The notes below the pieces were generated by a model. That model saw nothing but the letters and a program-made list of their open reading frames with translations, made no database searches and was not told the DNA's origin. A stretch of DNA of 64,000 nucleotides from Planotetraspora mira (lineage in GTDB: Bacteria > Actinomycetota > Actinomycetes > Streptosporangiales > Streptosporangiaceae), in NCBI RefSeq assembly GCF_016863275.1, contig NZ_BOOO01000001.1, forward strand, positions 186,001 to 250,000, read 5' to 3'. A program made the translations under genes and the position numbers. Below, in pieces: positions 26,585 to 37,106 of this stretch. The stretch's first letter is position 1. Each line of letters begins with the position of its first letter.

Positions 26585-27576
26585 CCAGGAAACTGCTCGC
26601 GGCCCTGTTACTCATCGCGCTGGCCGGCACGGCCTGCGCCTCCACCGGCTCGGCGAACGACTCCTCGGCCGGCACCGGGGCGAGCGGCTCGGGCGTCACC
26701 CTGCGGGTCGGCGACCAGAAGGCCGGTTCCCAGGCCCTGCTCAAGGCCGCCGGGCTGCTCGACGGGACGTCGTACAAGATCACCTGGTCCCAGTTCACGT
26801 CGGGCCCGCCGATGCTGGAGGCGATCAACGCCGGCGCCGTCGACATCGGGGGCGTCGGGAACACCCCGCCCGTCTTCGCCGCCGCGGCCGGTTCGAAGAT
26901 CAAGGTGGTCGCGGCCTACCGGCAGAACCTCGCCGGCGCCACGATCCTGGTGCCACAGGGCTCGGCGATCACCGCACCGGCGCAGCTCAAGGACAAGAAG
27001 GTCGCGGTCGCCAAGGGCAGCTCGGCGCACTACCACCTGCTCTCCGTGCTCCAGAAGGCCGGGCTGTCGTTCAAGGACATCCAGCCGCAGTACCTCCAGC
27101 CCGCGGACGCCCTCGCGGCGTTCACCTCCGGGACCATCGACGCCTGGGCGATCTGGGAGCCCTTCACCTCCCAGGCCGAGCTGCAGAACAAGGCCAAGCT
27201 CCTGGTCGACGGCAACGGCTACGTCAACGGGCTCAACTTCCAGGTGGCGGCGCCCGGCGCGCTGCAGGACAAGGGGAAGGACACGGCGATCCGCGACTTC
27301 CTCACCCGTCTCGCCAAGGCGAGGACCTGGGCCGTCTCCCACCAGCCCGAGTGGGCCAAGGTGTGGGCGCAGGAGACCGGCCTTCCCGTGGAGGTCGCGA
27401 ACGCGGCCGTCGCCAACACCCTGGCCACCCCCATCGTGATCGACGACTCGGTGGTCACGTCGGAGCAGCAGATGGCCGACGCGTTCAGCGCCGAGGGGCT
27501 GATCCCCGGCGGCCTGAAGTTCTCGGATTTCGTCGATGACCAGTTCAACGACGTCGTAGCGAAGGGACAGCAGTGA
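26581..27576 (+). CDS. ssuA: Sulfonate-binding lipoprotein SsuA
   Basis: 331-residue periplasmic-type binding protein anchored as a lipoprotein. Signal peptide MTRKLLAALLLIALAGTAC with the lipid Cys at 19. The mature part shows the NMT1/SsuA pattern LEAINAGAVDIGGVGNTPP and TFSGTIDAWAIWEPF-like segments. ATGA overlap with ssuB and GTGA overlap with ssuD indicate tight coupling. Confidence 0.9.
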   Translation: MTRKLLAALLLIALAGTACASTGSANDSSAGTGASGSGVTLRVGDQKAGSQALLKAAGLLDGTSYKITWSQFTSGPPMLEAINAGAVDIGGVGNTPPVFAAAAGSKIKVVAAYRQNLAGATILVPQGSAITAPAQLKDKKVAVAKGSSAHYHLLSVLQKAGLSFKDIQPQYLQPADALAAFTSGTIDAWAIWEPFTSQAELQNKAKLLVDGNGYVNGLNFQVAAPGALQDKGKDTAIRDFLTRLAKARTWAVSHQPEWAKVWAQETGLPVEVANAAVANTLATPIVIDDSVVTSEQQMADAFSAEGLIPGGLKFSDFVDDQFNDVVAKGQQ

Positions 27577-28706
27577 AGTTCCACTGGTTCCTGCCCACCA
27601 CGGGCGACAGCAGGGCGATCGTCGGCGGCGGGCACGGCCTGCACCGGGCGCACGGCCATTCCGCGGCCGAGGTGTTCCGCCCGCCATCGGTCGACTACCT
27701 GGGCCAGATCGCCCGCTCGGCCGAGCAACTCGGCTTCGAGGCCGTGCTGACTCCGACCGGCACGTTCTGCGAGGACGCGTGGCTCGTGACGGCCGCGCTC
27801 ACCCAGGTGACGAAACGGCTGAAGTTCCTCGTCGCCTTCCGGCCCGGGGCGCTGTCGCCGACCCTCGCCGCACAGATGGCCGCGACCTACCAGCGGATAT
27901 CCGACGGACGGCTGCTGCTGAACATCGTCACCGGCGGGGAGACCACCGAGCAGAAACGGTTCGGCGACCACCTGTCCAAGGACGAGCGGTACGCGAGGAC
28001 CGACGAGTTCCTCTCGATCGTCCGTGGCGCCTGGGAGGGGCCGTTCGACTTCAAGGGCACGTACTACGACGTCGAGGGGGCACAGGTCGCCGAGTCTCCC
28101 TCCCCCGTCCCCGAGCTCTATTTCGGCGGCTCGTCGGCCGCCGCGGGACCGGTCGCGGCAAGGCATGTGAACGTCTACCTGACCTGGGGCGAGCCGCCGT
28201 CGCAGGTCGCCACCAAGCTCGACTGGATCAGGGAGCTGGCCGCGGCCCAGGGCCGTACGCTGCGCTTCGGCATCCGCCTGCACGTGATCACCCGGGACAC
28301 CTCGGGCGAGGCGTGGGAGGAGGCCCAGCGGCTGCTCGACCGGATCGACCCGGCGGACATCGCGTCCGCGAAGGCCATCCTCGGCCGCAGCGACTCGGTG
28401 GGACAGCAGCGGATGCTCGCCCTGCACCAGGGATTCGACCACGGCAAGGCCCGCGAGCTGGAGATCCACCCCAACCTCTGGGCCGGCGTGGGACTGGTAC
28501 GCGGCGGCGCGGGCACGGCGCTGGTCGGAAGCCATCAGGAGGTCGCGGACCTGATCGAGGAGTACGCCTCCCTCGGCATCGAGGAGTTCGTCCTGTCCGG
28601 CTACCCGCATCTCGAGGAGGCCTACTGGTTCGGGGAGGGCGTGCTGCCCGAACTCCGCCGCCGGGGGCTCTTCGAGGCCCCCGTGCCGGCGCTGCGCAGC
28701 GCCTGA
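27573..28706 (+). CDS. ssuD: FMNH2-dependent alkanesulfonate monooxygenase SsuD
   Basis: 377-residue luciferase-fold enzyme that splits alkanesulfonates to aldehyde and sulfite using FMNH2 and O2. Diagnostic features: MKFHWFLPTTGDSR at the start, Cys66 in PTGTFCEDAW (equivalent to the active-site loop Cys of E. coli SsuD), NIVTGG and YFGGSS. The flavin reductase SsuE is not in the operon and must come from elsewhere. The GTG overlaps the ssuA stop. The stop codon region is part of a 43-bp partial tandem duplication. Confidence 0.92.
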   Translation: MKFHWFLPTTGDSRAIVGGGHGLHRAHGHSAAEVFRPPSVDYLGQIARSAEQLGFEAVLTPTGTFCEDAWLVTAALTQVTKRLKFLVAFRPGALSPTLAAQMAATYQRISDGRLLLNIVTGGETTEQKRFGDHLSKDERYARTDEFLSIVRGAWEGPFDFKGTYYDVEGAQVAESPSPVPELYFGGSSAAAGPVAARHVNVYLTWGEPPSQVATKLDWIRELAAAQGRTLRFGIRLHVITRDTSGEAWEEAQRLLDRIDPADIASAKAILGRSDSVGQQRMLALHQGFDHGKARELEIHPNLWAGVGLVRGGAGTALVGSHQEVADLIEEYASLGIEEFVLSGYPHLEEAYWFGEGVLPELRRRGLFEAPVPALRSA

Positions 28707-28773
28707 ACCACGGCGGCACGCGGAGGCGCCGGTGCGATGCACCGCCTGAACCATGGCGGCACGCGGGGGCGCC
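28701..28773. repeat. Imperfect 43-bp tandem duplication at the ssuD stop
   Basis: GCCTGAACCACGGCGGCACG at 28701 recurs as GCCTGAACCATGGCGGCACG at 28744, and similarity extends about 30 bases in each copy. The first copy holds the ssuD stop codon; the second is non-coding. Confidence 0.7.
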
Positions 28774-28800
28774 CTTCCGGGTCACACCCGGTCGGGCGCC
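28768..28800. terminator. Two-part hairpin between ssuD and the PH-domain gene
   Basis: GGCGCCC (28768-28774) pairs with GGGCGCC (28794-28800), and inside it CCGGGT pairs with ACCCGG around a 3-nt loop. The hairpin sits between converging genes and overlaps the last codons of the PH-domain gene, so it probably terminates the ssu transcript. Confidence 0.6.
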
Positions 28801-29234
28801 TCGCCGCGGTCGTGGATGAGGGTGCTGAGCTCGGAGACCGCCTTGCGGGACCGCTCCCGCTCCGTGCTCTGGATGCCCATCGCGCCCAGGCTGAGCCCGT
28901 TCGCCAGGTCGAGTTTGGGCCAGGGGTCGCCTTCCGCCATCGTGACGTCGAGGATCTCCGGCCATTCGTAGCGGTGCACCCTGAGGGGGTTCACCACGGT
29001 GATCCCCCGCTCGTCGGCCACGACACGGGTCCGCCCGAGCAGGTGCAGCAGCCCCGCCACGAGGCAGCCGAACACCACCAGGCCGAGCCGGTCGGGCAGC
29101 CTGAACTGCTCGGGCAGGATCAGCGCGAGGACGACCGCCCCGACGACCATGACCACCGCCAGGCCGTACGCGATGATCGGGGTCTGCCGGGGACGCCACG
29201 TCACGGGCAGCGACGGCGGCCTGCGCTCATCCAT
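28782..29234 (-). CDS. Two-helix membrane protein with PH-like domain
   Basis: 150-residue protein: short cytoplasmic N-terminus, two membrane helices (about 20-40 and 52-70), then a C-terminal PH-like domain with RVVADERGITVVNPLRVHRYEW and IQSTERERSRKAVSEL, as in actinobacterial PH-domain proteins found near riboflavin genes. ATG at 29234 has GGAGG 6 nt upstream; longer starts add only low-complexity sequence. It follows ribH on the same strand across the 53-bp repeat array. The function is unknown. Confidence 0.75.
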   Translation of the reverse strand: MDERRPPSLPVTWRPRQTPIIAYGLAVVMVVGAVVLALILPEQFRLPDRLGLVVFGCLVAGLLHLLGRTRVVADERGITVVNPLRVHRYEWPEILDVTMAEGDPWPKLDLANGLSLGAMGIQSTERERSRKAVSELSTLIHDRGEAPDRV

Positions 29235-29334
29235 GACGGCCTCCCATGTGACCTCGGACGGCGCCGAAGACGGCGCCGGGGACGGTCTCGCGGGGAGCAC
29301 CCGCGGTCTCGCGGGCGCCTCCCGCCGGCTTCTG

Positions 29335-31206
<1,872 letters not shown>

Positions 31207-31210
<4 letters not shown>

Positions 31211-31839
31211 GCCGTCACCGCCCGCAACTGGTGCGACTGGCGCAGCCAGTCGCGGAATCCGAAGGCCACCATGACCAGGAAGACGCCGTATACGGCCCCC
31301 GAGACCACCAGGCCGGAGGAGAAGGCCAGCGGCACGCCGATCACGTCGACGGCCACCCAGATCACCCAGAAGTCCACCAGCGCCCTCCCCTGCGCCCACG
31401 TCGCCACGGCACTGCCGACGAAGATGTAGGCGTCCGGCCACGGGGCCCACGAGATGTTCAGGCCACGCGAGTTGAGATAGGTGAACAGCAGCGCGACCGC
31501 CACCGTGCCCAGCGCCATCACCGCGACGACCAGCGTCCTCTCACGCGAGGTGGCCGACCTGATCGGCAGCGCGGCGCCGCCGCGGGTGCCCCGCGACCAG
31601 CGGATCCACCCGTAGACGGCCAGCGCGCCGAACAGCGCCTGCTTGAGCGCGTTGCCCGTGATGTGGGCGCTGATGGAGGCGACGAACAGCAGGGCGGAGG
31701 AGGCGAACTGCACCGGCCACGTCCAGATCGTCTTCCTGATCGCCAGCCAGACCGTCGTCAGGGCGCCCACGTTCCCGACCAGGTCCGTCCAGAGCACGTG
31801 CTGCCCCACCACGTCGAATCCCGCTTCGGTCCAGCTCAT
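31207..31839 (-). CDS. ribM: Riboflavin transporter RibM (PnuC/PnuX family)
   Basis: 210-residue membrane protein with about seven helices and PnuC-family features ([30 protein letters not shown]). PnuC itself imports nicotinamide riboside, but members encoded inside actinobacterial FMN-riboswitch operons (RibM/PnuX) take up riboflavin. This gene lies between ribE and ribBA, the same place as ribM in known actinomycete rib operons, so riboflavin uptake is the better call. Confidence 0.85.
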
Positions 31840-32432
31840 GCGCGTGTTCCCAGAGTGAGCTTCTCGACGTACTTGGCGATCACGTCGACCTCGAGGTTCA
31901 CCGGCTCGCCCGGCTGCTTGCGGCCAAGCGTGGTGAGCCCGAGCGTGGTGGGGATCAGGCTGACGGCGAAGGAGTCCGCGTCCACCGCGACCACGGTCAG
32001 GCTCACCCCGTCGACCGTGATCGACCCCTTCTCCACCACGTAGCGGTTCAGGTCGGCGGGCAGGGAGAGGCGGACGACCTCCCAGTGCTCACCGGGCTCG
32101 CGCGACAGCACCACGCCGGTTCCGTCGACGTGGCCCTGGACGATGTGGCCGCCCAGCCGCTGATCGGCCCGTACGGCACGCTCCAGGTTGACCCGCGACC
32201 CCGGCTCCAGCGCGCCCAGCGACGAACGGTCCAGGGTCTCCTTCATGACGTCGGCGGTGAACACGTCCCCCTCGACGTCCGCCACCGTGAGGCAGACGCC
32301 GTTGACGGCGATCGAGTCCCCGTGCCCGGCGTCGCCCGTGACGACCTTGCCGCGCACCGACAGGCGCGCCGCGTCGGCCTGGGGCTCGACCGCGACGACC
32401 TCGCCGAGTTCCTCGACGATTCCGGTGAACAT
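31836..32432 (-). CDS. ribE: Riboflavin synthase alpha chain RibE
   Basis: 198-residue enzyme that dismutates two lumazines to riboflavin. Two homologous lumazine-binding barrels are visible: MFTGIVEELGEV with NGVCLTV, and GHIVQGHVDGTG with DGVSLTV. Its ATG follows the ribD stop without a gap (TGAATG) and its stop overlaps the ribM ATG. Confidence 0.97.
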   Translation of the reverse strand: MFTGIVEELGEVVAVEPQADAARLSVRGKVVTGDAGHGDSIAVNGVCLTVADVEGDVFTADVMKETLDRSSLGALEPGSRVNLERAVRADQRLGGHIVQGHVDGTGVVLSREPGEHWEVVRLSLPADLNRYVVEKGSITVDGVSLTVVAVDADSFAVSLIPTTLGLTTLGRKQPGEPVNLEVDVIAKYVEKLTLGTRA

Positions 32433-33587
32433 TCAGCTCTCCTTAGGTGGTGCCGGCCGGAGGACGAGCCTGAGGTCCGGTCCGATGGGGGTCACTTCCT
32501 CGAACTCGAGGCGGAGGATCTCGCCGATCGTGGTCACGCCCGCCGCCCCGAGGGCGGCCGCTCCCGTGCCCAGCAGTGCGGGCGCGATGTAGCCGACGAC
32601 CCTGTCGACCAGGCCTTCTCTGAGGAAGGAACCGGCGAGGGTCGGTCCGCCTTCGAGCAGTGCGCTCACGATCTGCCTCCCGTGCAGCTCAGCCATGAGC
32701 GCATGGAGGTCTATTCCGCCGGGCGCGCGCGGCAGCCGTACGGGATGGCCGAGGTGCGCGGGGACGTCCGCGTCGTCCGCGACGGCGACGAGCGCGGGCT
32801 CCTCGCCCGCCAGGACCCTGGCCGAGGCGGGCGTGCGGGCCGCGGAGTCGACGACGATCCGCAGCGGCCGGCGAGCGGCGTCTCCGGGCACGCGGGCGGT
32901 GAGCAGGGGATCGTCGGCGATGACGGTGCCGATCCCGGCGATGACGGCGTCGCTCTCGGCACGCAGGCGGTGCACGTCGGCCCTGGCCTCGGGGGAGGTG
33001 ATCCACTTGCTGGTGCCGTCAGCGGCCGCCGACCGTCCGTCGAGCGTCGCGGCGAACTTCCAGGTGACGAACGGCCTGCGCCTGCGGATGAACGTGAGCC
33101 ACGCCTCGTTGACCCGCTCGGCCTCCTCGGCCAGCACGCCGGTCTCGACCTCGACCCCGCTGCGGCGGAGCCTGTCGACGCCGCCCGCGGCGAGGGGGTT
33201 GGGATCGGTCACGGCGACCACGACTCGCGTGACGCCCGCGCTGATCAGCGCACCGCTGCACGGCCCGGTCCTGCCGGTGTGGTCGCAGGGCTCCAGGGTG
33301 ACGTACGCCGTGCCGCCCCTGGCCCGTTCGCCCGCCTCGCGCAGGGCCACGACCTCGGCGTGGGGGCCGCCGGCGTAGGCGTGGAAACCCTCCCCCACGA
33401 CCTGTCCCGAGGCGTCGAGGACCACACACCCGACGACGGGGTTGGGGCTCGTGCCGCCATGGCCTCGCGCCGCCAGCCCGATCGCGCGGCGCATGTGAAT
33501 GATGTCCTGCGGACCCACCCGGGTCGTCCTCTCGCCTGTGTCGCCACGGCGGGCCCCGGGGGTGGGACGGACGCGATCACGCGTCAC
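32433..33587 (-). CDS. ribD: Bifunctional riboflavin deaminase/reductase RibD
   Basis: First biosynthetic gene of the operon. The deaminase domain has TSPNPVVGCVV, the zinc/catalytic HAE in GPHAEVVAL and PCDHTGRTGPC. The reductase domain has TWKFAATLDGRSAA and LLEGGPTLAGSF. GTG 33587 gives 384 residues. GTG 33518 (VGPQDIIHMRRAIGLA) fits the family start better, has AGAGGA upstream, and would leave room for the riboswitch hairpin; I consider the later start at least as likely. Confidence 0.95.
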   Translation of the reverse strand: MTRDRVRPTPGARRGDTGERTTRVGPQDIIHMRRAIGLAARGHGGTSPNPVVGCVVLDASGQVVGEGFHAYAGGPHAEVVALREAGERARGGTAYVTLEPCDHTGRTGPCSGALISAGVTRVVVAVTDPNPLAAGGVDRLRRSGVEVETGVLAEEAERVNEAWLTFIRRRRPFVTWKFAATLDGRSAAADGTSKWITSPEARADVHRLRAESDAVIAGIGTVIADDPLLTARVPGDAARRPLRIVVDSAARTPASARVLAGEEPALVAVADDADVPAHLGHPVRLPRAPGGIDLHALMAELHGRQIVSALLEGGPTLAGSFLREGLVDRVVGYIAPALLGTGAAALGAAGVTTIGEILRLEFEEVTPIGPDLRLVLRPAPPKES

Positions 33588-33595
33588 GTCAGGCG

Positions 33596-33622
33596 GACGG
33601 CGGGCACCCTTCGGGCGCCGTC
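33596..33622 (-). terminator. Riboswitch expression-platform hairpin
   Basis: Just downstream of the FMN aptamer, GACGGC pairs with GCCGTC, with an inner CCC/GGG pair around GAA. No T-tract follows, so it may act on Rho, on translation start, or as an atypical terminator. Confidence 0.5.
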
Positions 33623-33630
33623 ATCCGCTC

Positions 33631-33790
33631 GCGCGCTTCCTCCCATCCGGACTTTCACCGTCGGTCCTGGAGTCTCACCAGGTCCACCGGCCGATGGCTT
33701 CGGCCGGGTCGCGGACTACCACCCGTCGGCCTCCAGGGGAGGTCGCGAGTGTCACCGCCGGTTCGGAATTACACCGACCCCGGAGCACGC
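33631..33790 (-). promoter_or_regulatory. FMN riboswitch (RFN element)
   Basis: Read on the minus strand the element begins GCGTGCTCCGGGGTCGG, contains the invariant GTGTAATTCCGAACCGG, then GGTGGTAGTCCGCGACCC, GGTGAGACTCCAGGACC and GACGGTGAAAGTCCGGATGG, and ends GGAAGCGCGC. The ends pair as stem P1. This is the complete six-helix RFN aptamer, which binds FMN and shuts off the ribD-ribE-ribM-ribBA-ribH operon. Confidence 0.95.
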
Positions 33791-33956
33791 TTGCTCTGTC
33801 TTTACCAGTGTGCCATGCCTGGCACGCTCACCATTGTGCAGGATCCAGGCAAATCAGTCATAGCCCGTCCTGCCTGGACTTTCGGCTGTCCCCATCGGAC
33901 TCAGGTTGCACACGAGTCGCCTGCCGCCGTGCGAACTGTCCCCACGGCGTCCGCGT

Positions 33957-33978
33957 TGTGTCACCAAACCATGACACA
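33957..33978. promoter_or_regulatory. TGTGTCA-N8-TGACACA inverted repeat upstream of opp operon
   Basis: A perfect 7-bp inverted repeat with an 8-nt spacer; a further half-site AAGTGTCAT begins at 33999. It lies about 210 nt before the oppC start and about 170 nt from the FMN aptamer. The rest of the 33791-34186 gap holds no gene and no clear promoter pair. This is a candidate binding site for a regulator of the peptide transporter. Confidence 0.45.
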
Positions 33979-34186
33979 CTTAGGGTCCAGCTGACGTTAA
34001 GTGTCATACCGATCGTTTGGCCAGGTCAACCGGCAATCGGACACAAGCTGGTTTACTTTGGACAACGAAGTAGAGCAAAAAGCGCGATGCCCCGGCGAAG
34101 CGATTGACCCGCGGAAAATTAGTTGCCAGGGTTCGTTCCAGTCGGATATCGCCGACCGTTATTGGCATCCGGGAGCACCGCCCAAC

Positions 34187-35212
34187 ATGACGTTCCCTTC
34201 CTCGACCACGGCAGAGACAGGCTCGGACGCCGTCGACACAGTGGCCGCCGCAGCAGCCGGGTCCTCCGCCGCCGTCGTCGGGCGATCGCCCGGCCAGTTG
34301 ATGTGGCGGCGCTTCCGCCGCGACCGGACGGGCCTGATCTCGGCGGCCATCGTGCTCGCGTTCTTCCTGATCGCGCTGCTGGCCCCGGTGATCGCCTGGG
34401 CGTACGGCAAGGACCCGTACACGCCCTACGGCGGGAACCAGCCCGGCCTGCTGAACCAGTACGGTTACCCGATCCTGCCGAACGGCGGCATCAGCGGGGA
34501 CTTCTGGTTCGGCCTCGAACCCGGTCTCGGCCGTGACGTCTTCACGCAACTCGTGTACGGCATCCGCACGTCGCTCAGCATCGCGCTGATCGTGACGGTG
34601 CTGTCCACCTTCATCGGGGTGACCATGGGCATCACCTCGGGCTATGTCGGAGGCAAGACCGACTATGTGATCGGCCGGGTCATCGACACGCTGCTCTCCT
34701 TCCCGTCGCAGCTGTTCCTGATCGTGCTCGTCCCGGTCGTCGAGGTCGCCCTGGTGCAGCCCGACCAGGAGACTCCGGCATGGCTCAGGTACGTGTCGAT
34801 CTGCATCGTGCTGACCGTGCTCGGCTGGGCCACGATCGCCCGCCTGCTCCGCGCACAGGTGCTCTCGCTGCGGGAGCGGGAGTTCATCGAGGCGGCCCGG
34901 GTCACCGGCGCGTCACCCGGCCGGGTGATCTTCAAGGAACTCCTGCCCAACCTGTGGACCCCGATCATCATCCAGGCCACGCTCGCGCTCCCGCTCTACG
35001 TGGGCGCGGAAGCGGGCCTCGGGTTCCTCGGTGCCGGAATGACGGAGCCGACTCCCGACTGGGGCCGCATGTTCCAGGTGGGCGCCAACGTCTACCACTC
35101 CGACGTGACATACCTCCTGTTCCCGGGCGTGTCGATGTTGATCTTCGTGATCGCCTTCAACCTGCTCGGGGACTCGATCCGCGACGCTTTCGACCCAAAG
35201 ACGAAGCGCTGA
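34187..35212 (+). CDS. Oligopeptide/dipeptide ABC transporter permease, OppC type
   Basis: 341-residue permease with a cytoplasmic Ala-rich N-terminus, an OppC-type N-terminal helix region (RRFRRDRTGLISAAIVLAFF), a large loop, and five further helices. EAA motif EAARVTGASPGRVIFKELLPN contacts the ATPases; GAEAGLGFLGAGMTEPTPDWG is typical of DppC/OppC. ATG at 34187 is chosen (GGGAGC 11 nt upstream); upstream in-frame sequence lacks similarity. First gene of the operon. Confidence 0.9.
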   Translation: MTFPSSTTAETGSDAVDTVAAAAAGSSAAVVGRSPGQLMWRRFRRDRTGLISAAIVLAFFLIALLAPVIAWAYGKDPYTPYGGNQPGLLNQYGYPILPNGGISGDFWFGLEPGLGRDVFTQLVYGIRTSLSIALIVTVLSTFIGVTMGITSGYVGGKTDYVIGRVIDTLLSFPSQLFLIVLVPVVEVALVQPDQETPAWLRYVSICIVLTVLGWATIARLLRAQVLSLREREFIEAARVTGASPGRVIFKELLPNLWTPIIIQATLALPLYVGAEAGLGFLGAGMTEPTPDWGRMFQVGANVYHSDVTYLLFPGVSMLIFVIAFNLLGDSIRDAFDPKTKR

Positions 35213-35230
35213 CCCCCTAGGAAGGACCAT

Positions 35231-37018
35231 ATGAGATCGCATAGCAGGCGAATCGCCACAGCGACGGCCGTGCTCGCTGTCGGTGCGCTGGCGCTGGCCG
35301 GCTGCGCCAAGGGCGGAGGAGGCGGCGCCCCCTCCGCGGCCGCGTCGCAGACCCCGCTGGAGAACAAGGCGGTCAGTGCGATCACGGTCGGCACCGCCGC
35401 GGACTCCACCGGGCCCGCGCCCGAGGTCGCCGGCGCCAAGCCCGGCGGCACGGCCAACATGATCGACCGTGACGACTTCAGCCACCTCGACCCGGGCCGC
35501 GTCTACCTGAACTACAACGCGTCGGTGTCGCTGCTGTTCACCCGGCAGCTCACCAACTACAAGGAAGACGCGTCAGGCAGCATCAAGCTGGTCGGCGACC
35601 TGGCCACGGACGCGGGCACCACCACCGACGGCGGGAAGACCTGGAAGTTCACGCTCAAGGACGGCGTGAAGTGGCAGGACGGCTCGGCGATCACCTCGGG
35701 CGACATCAAGTACAGCTTCGAGCGCCTGTTCGCCGACTTCATCACCGAGGGCCCGGACTACGCCGAGACCTGGCTCGTCCCCGACCCCAACAAGCCGTTC
35801 CGCGACCAGTACAAGGGCCCGTACGACGGCAAGGAGCTCGACACGATCGAGACTCCTGACGACAAGACGGTGATCTTCCACCTGAACGCGCCCCACCCGG
35901 ACTTCAACTTCACCGTCGCCATGACCGGCTACGGCGCGGTGCCGAAGGCCAAGGACACCAAGCAGAAGTACGACAAGCAGCCGTTCTCCTCGGGTCCGTA
36001 CCAGATCGTGAGCCACACCACCGACAAGTCGCTGGAGCTGGAGCGCAACCCGAACTGGGACAAGAACACCGACCCGATCCGGCACGCCTACCCGGACAAG
36101 TTCCACATGGAGTTCGGCCTCCAGTCGCAGCAGTCGACCGAGCGGTTCCTGGCCGACACCGGCGCCGACAAGCAGGCGTTCACCTTCCACAACGCGGTGG
36201 CGCCCGAGCGGGTCCAGGAGGTGCTCGGCAACGCCGAGGCGATGAAGAGGTCCATCCAGGGCCTGACCCCCTTCACCACCTTCTACAACATCAACACCAA
36301 GCGGGTCACGGACGTCAACGTCCGCAAGGCGATCATCACCGCGTGGCCGGCCAAGCAGCTGCAGCAGATCGCGGGCGGCGAGATCAACAGCGGCAAGATC
36401 GCCACCACGGTGCTGAGCCCGACCGTCCTCGGTTACGAGGCCTCCGACCTGTACGGCAAGCTGGCCAAGCCCGAAGGCGACCCCGAGGCGGCCAAGAAGC
36501 TGCTCGCGTCGTCGAGCACGCCGACCCCGACGATCGTCTACGCGTACAACCAGACGCCGACCCAGGAGAAGATCACGGTCGCCATCAAGGACGCGCTGAC
36601 CAAGGCGGGCTTCAACGTGGTCGCCAAGCCGCTCAACCCGGCGACGTATTATGACGCGATCGGCCCGGTGGACAACCAGTACGACATCTACTGGGGTGGC
36701 TGGGCGGCCGACTGGCCGACCGGTTCGACCGCGATCCAGCCGCAGTTCGACGGCCGCCTCATCGCGGACAACGCGCCGAACTACACGCACCTGAACGTTC
36801 CGGAGATCAACACCGCCATCGACCAGGCCAACACCATCGCCGACCCCACTGAGGCCGGCAAGGCGTGGGCCGCGATCGACCGGAAGATCATGGAGCAGGC
36901 CGCGATCGTCCCCGAGTACTACCAGACCTACTTCGGCCTCTACGGCTCCGGCCTCGGCGGCGTGAGGTTCGACCCGATCCAGGGCGAGCAGTCCGCGCTC
37001 GACATCTGGGTCAAGTAG
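35231..37018 (+). CDS. Peptide-binding lipoprotein, OppA/DppA family (SBP_bac_5)
   Basis: 595-residue extracellular binding protein. Signal peptide with lipobox LAGC, lipid Cys25, then a Gly/Ala linker. Family blocks: WKFTLKDGVKWQDGSAITSGD, SGPYQIVSHTTDKSLELERN, and TFYNINTKRVTDVNVRKA. AGGAAGGA precedes the ATG. It determines the substrate of the transporter; peptides are inferred from family. Unusually it is the second gene, between the two permeases. Confidence 0.9.
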   Translation: MRSHSRRIATATAVLAVGALALAGCAKGGGGGAPSAAASQTPLENKAVSAITVGTAADSTGPAPEVAGAKPGGTANMIDRDDFSHLDPGRVYLNYNASVSLLFTRQLTNYKEDASGSIKLVGDLATDAGTTTDGGKTWKFTLKDGVKWQDGSAITSGDIKYSFERLFADFITEGPDYAETWLVPDPNKPFRDQYKGPYDGKELDTIETPDDKTVIFHLNAPHPDFNFTVAMTGYGAVPKAKDTKQKYDKQPFSSGPYQIVSHTTDKSLELERNPNWDKNTDPIRHAYPDKFHMEFGLQSQQSTERFLADTGADKQAFTFHNAVAPERVQEVLGNAEAMKRSIQGLTPFTTFYNINTKRVTDVNVRKAIITAWPAKQLQQIAGGEINSGKIATTVLSPTVLGYEASDLYGKLAKPEGDPEAAKKLLASSSTPTPTIVYAYNQTPTQEKITVAIKDALTKAGFNVVAKPLNPATYYDAIGPVDNQYDIYWGGWAADWPTGSTAIQPQFDGRLIADNAPNYTHLNVPEINTAIDQANTIADPTEAGKAWAAIDRKIMEQAAIVPEYYQTYFGLYGSGLGGVRFDPIQGEQSALDIWVK

Positions 37019-37040
37019 CAGACGACCGGCCCCGCCGTCC

Positions 37041-37062
37041 CCGCCCCGCCCGGGCGGGGCGG
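37041..37062. terminator. 22-bp perfect GC palindrome after the binding protein gene
   Basis: A fully self-complementary stretch, extended by flanking CCCCGCC/GGCGGGG, 23 nt after the oppA-type stop. Hairpins at this place usually protect the abundant binding-protein mRNA and lower expression of the downstream genes rather than ending the operon. Confidence 0.6.
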
Positions 37063-37106
37063 CGGGGTCACCGGCCCGTTCCACCCGTGACGACAAGTGC
37101 GAGATC

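Noticed and set aside
33791-33850. Promoter of the rib operon
   Set aside because: A TAAAGA-like -10 is visible on the minus strand upstream of the aptamer, but no acceptable -35 lies 16-18 nt away, so I do not call it.
37041-37062. End of the opp operon
   Set aside because: The palindrome lies inside a same-strand gene set whose parts are all needed for one transporter, so it more likely tunes expression than ends the operon.
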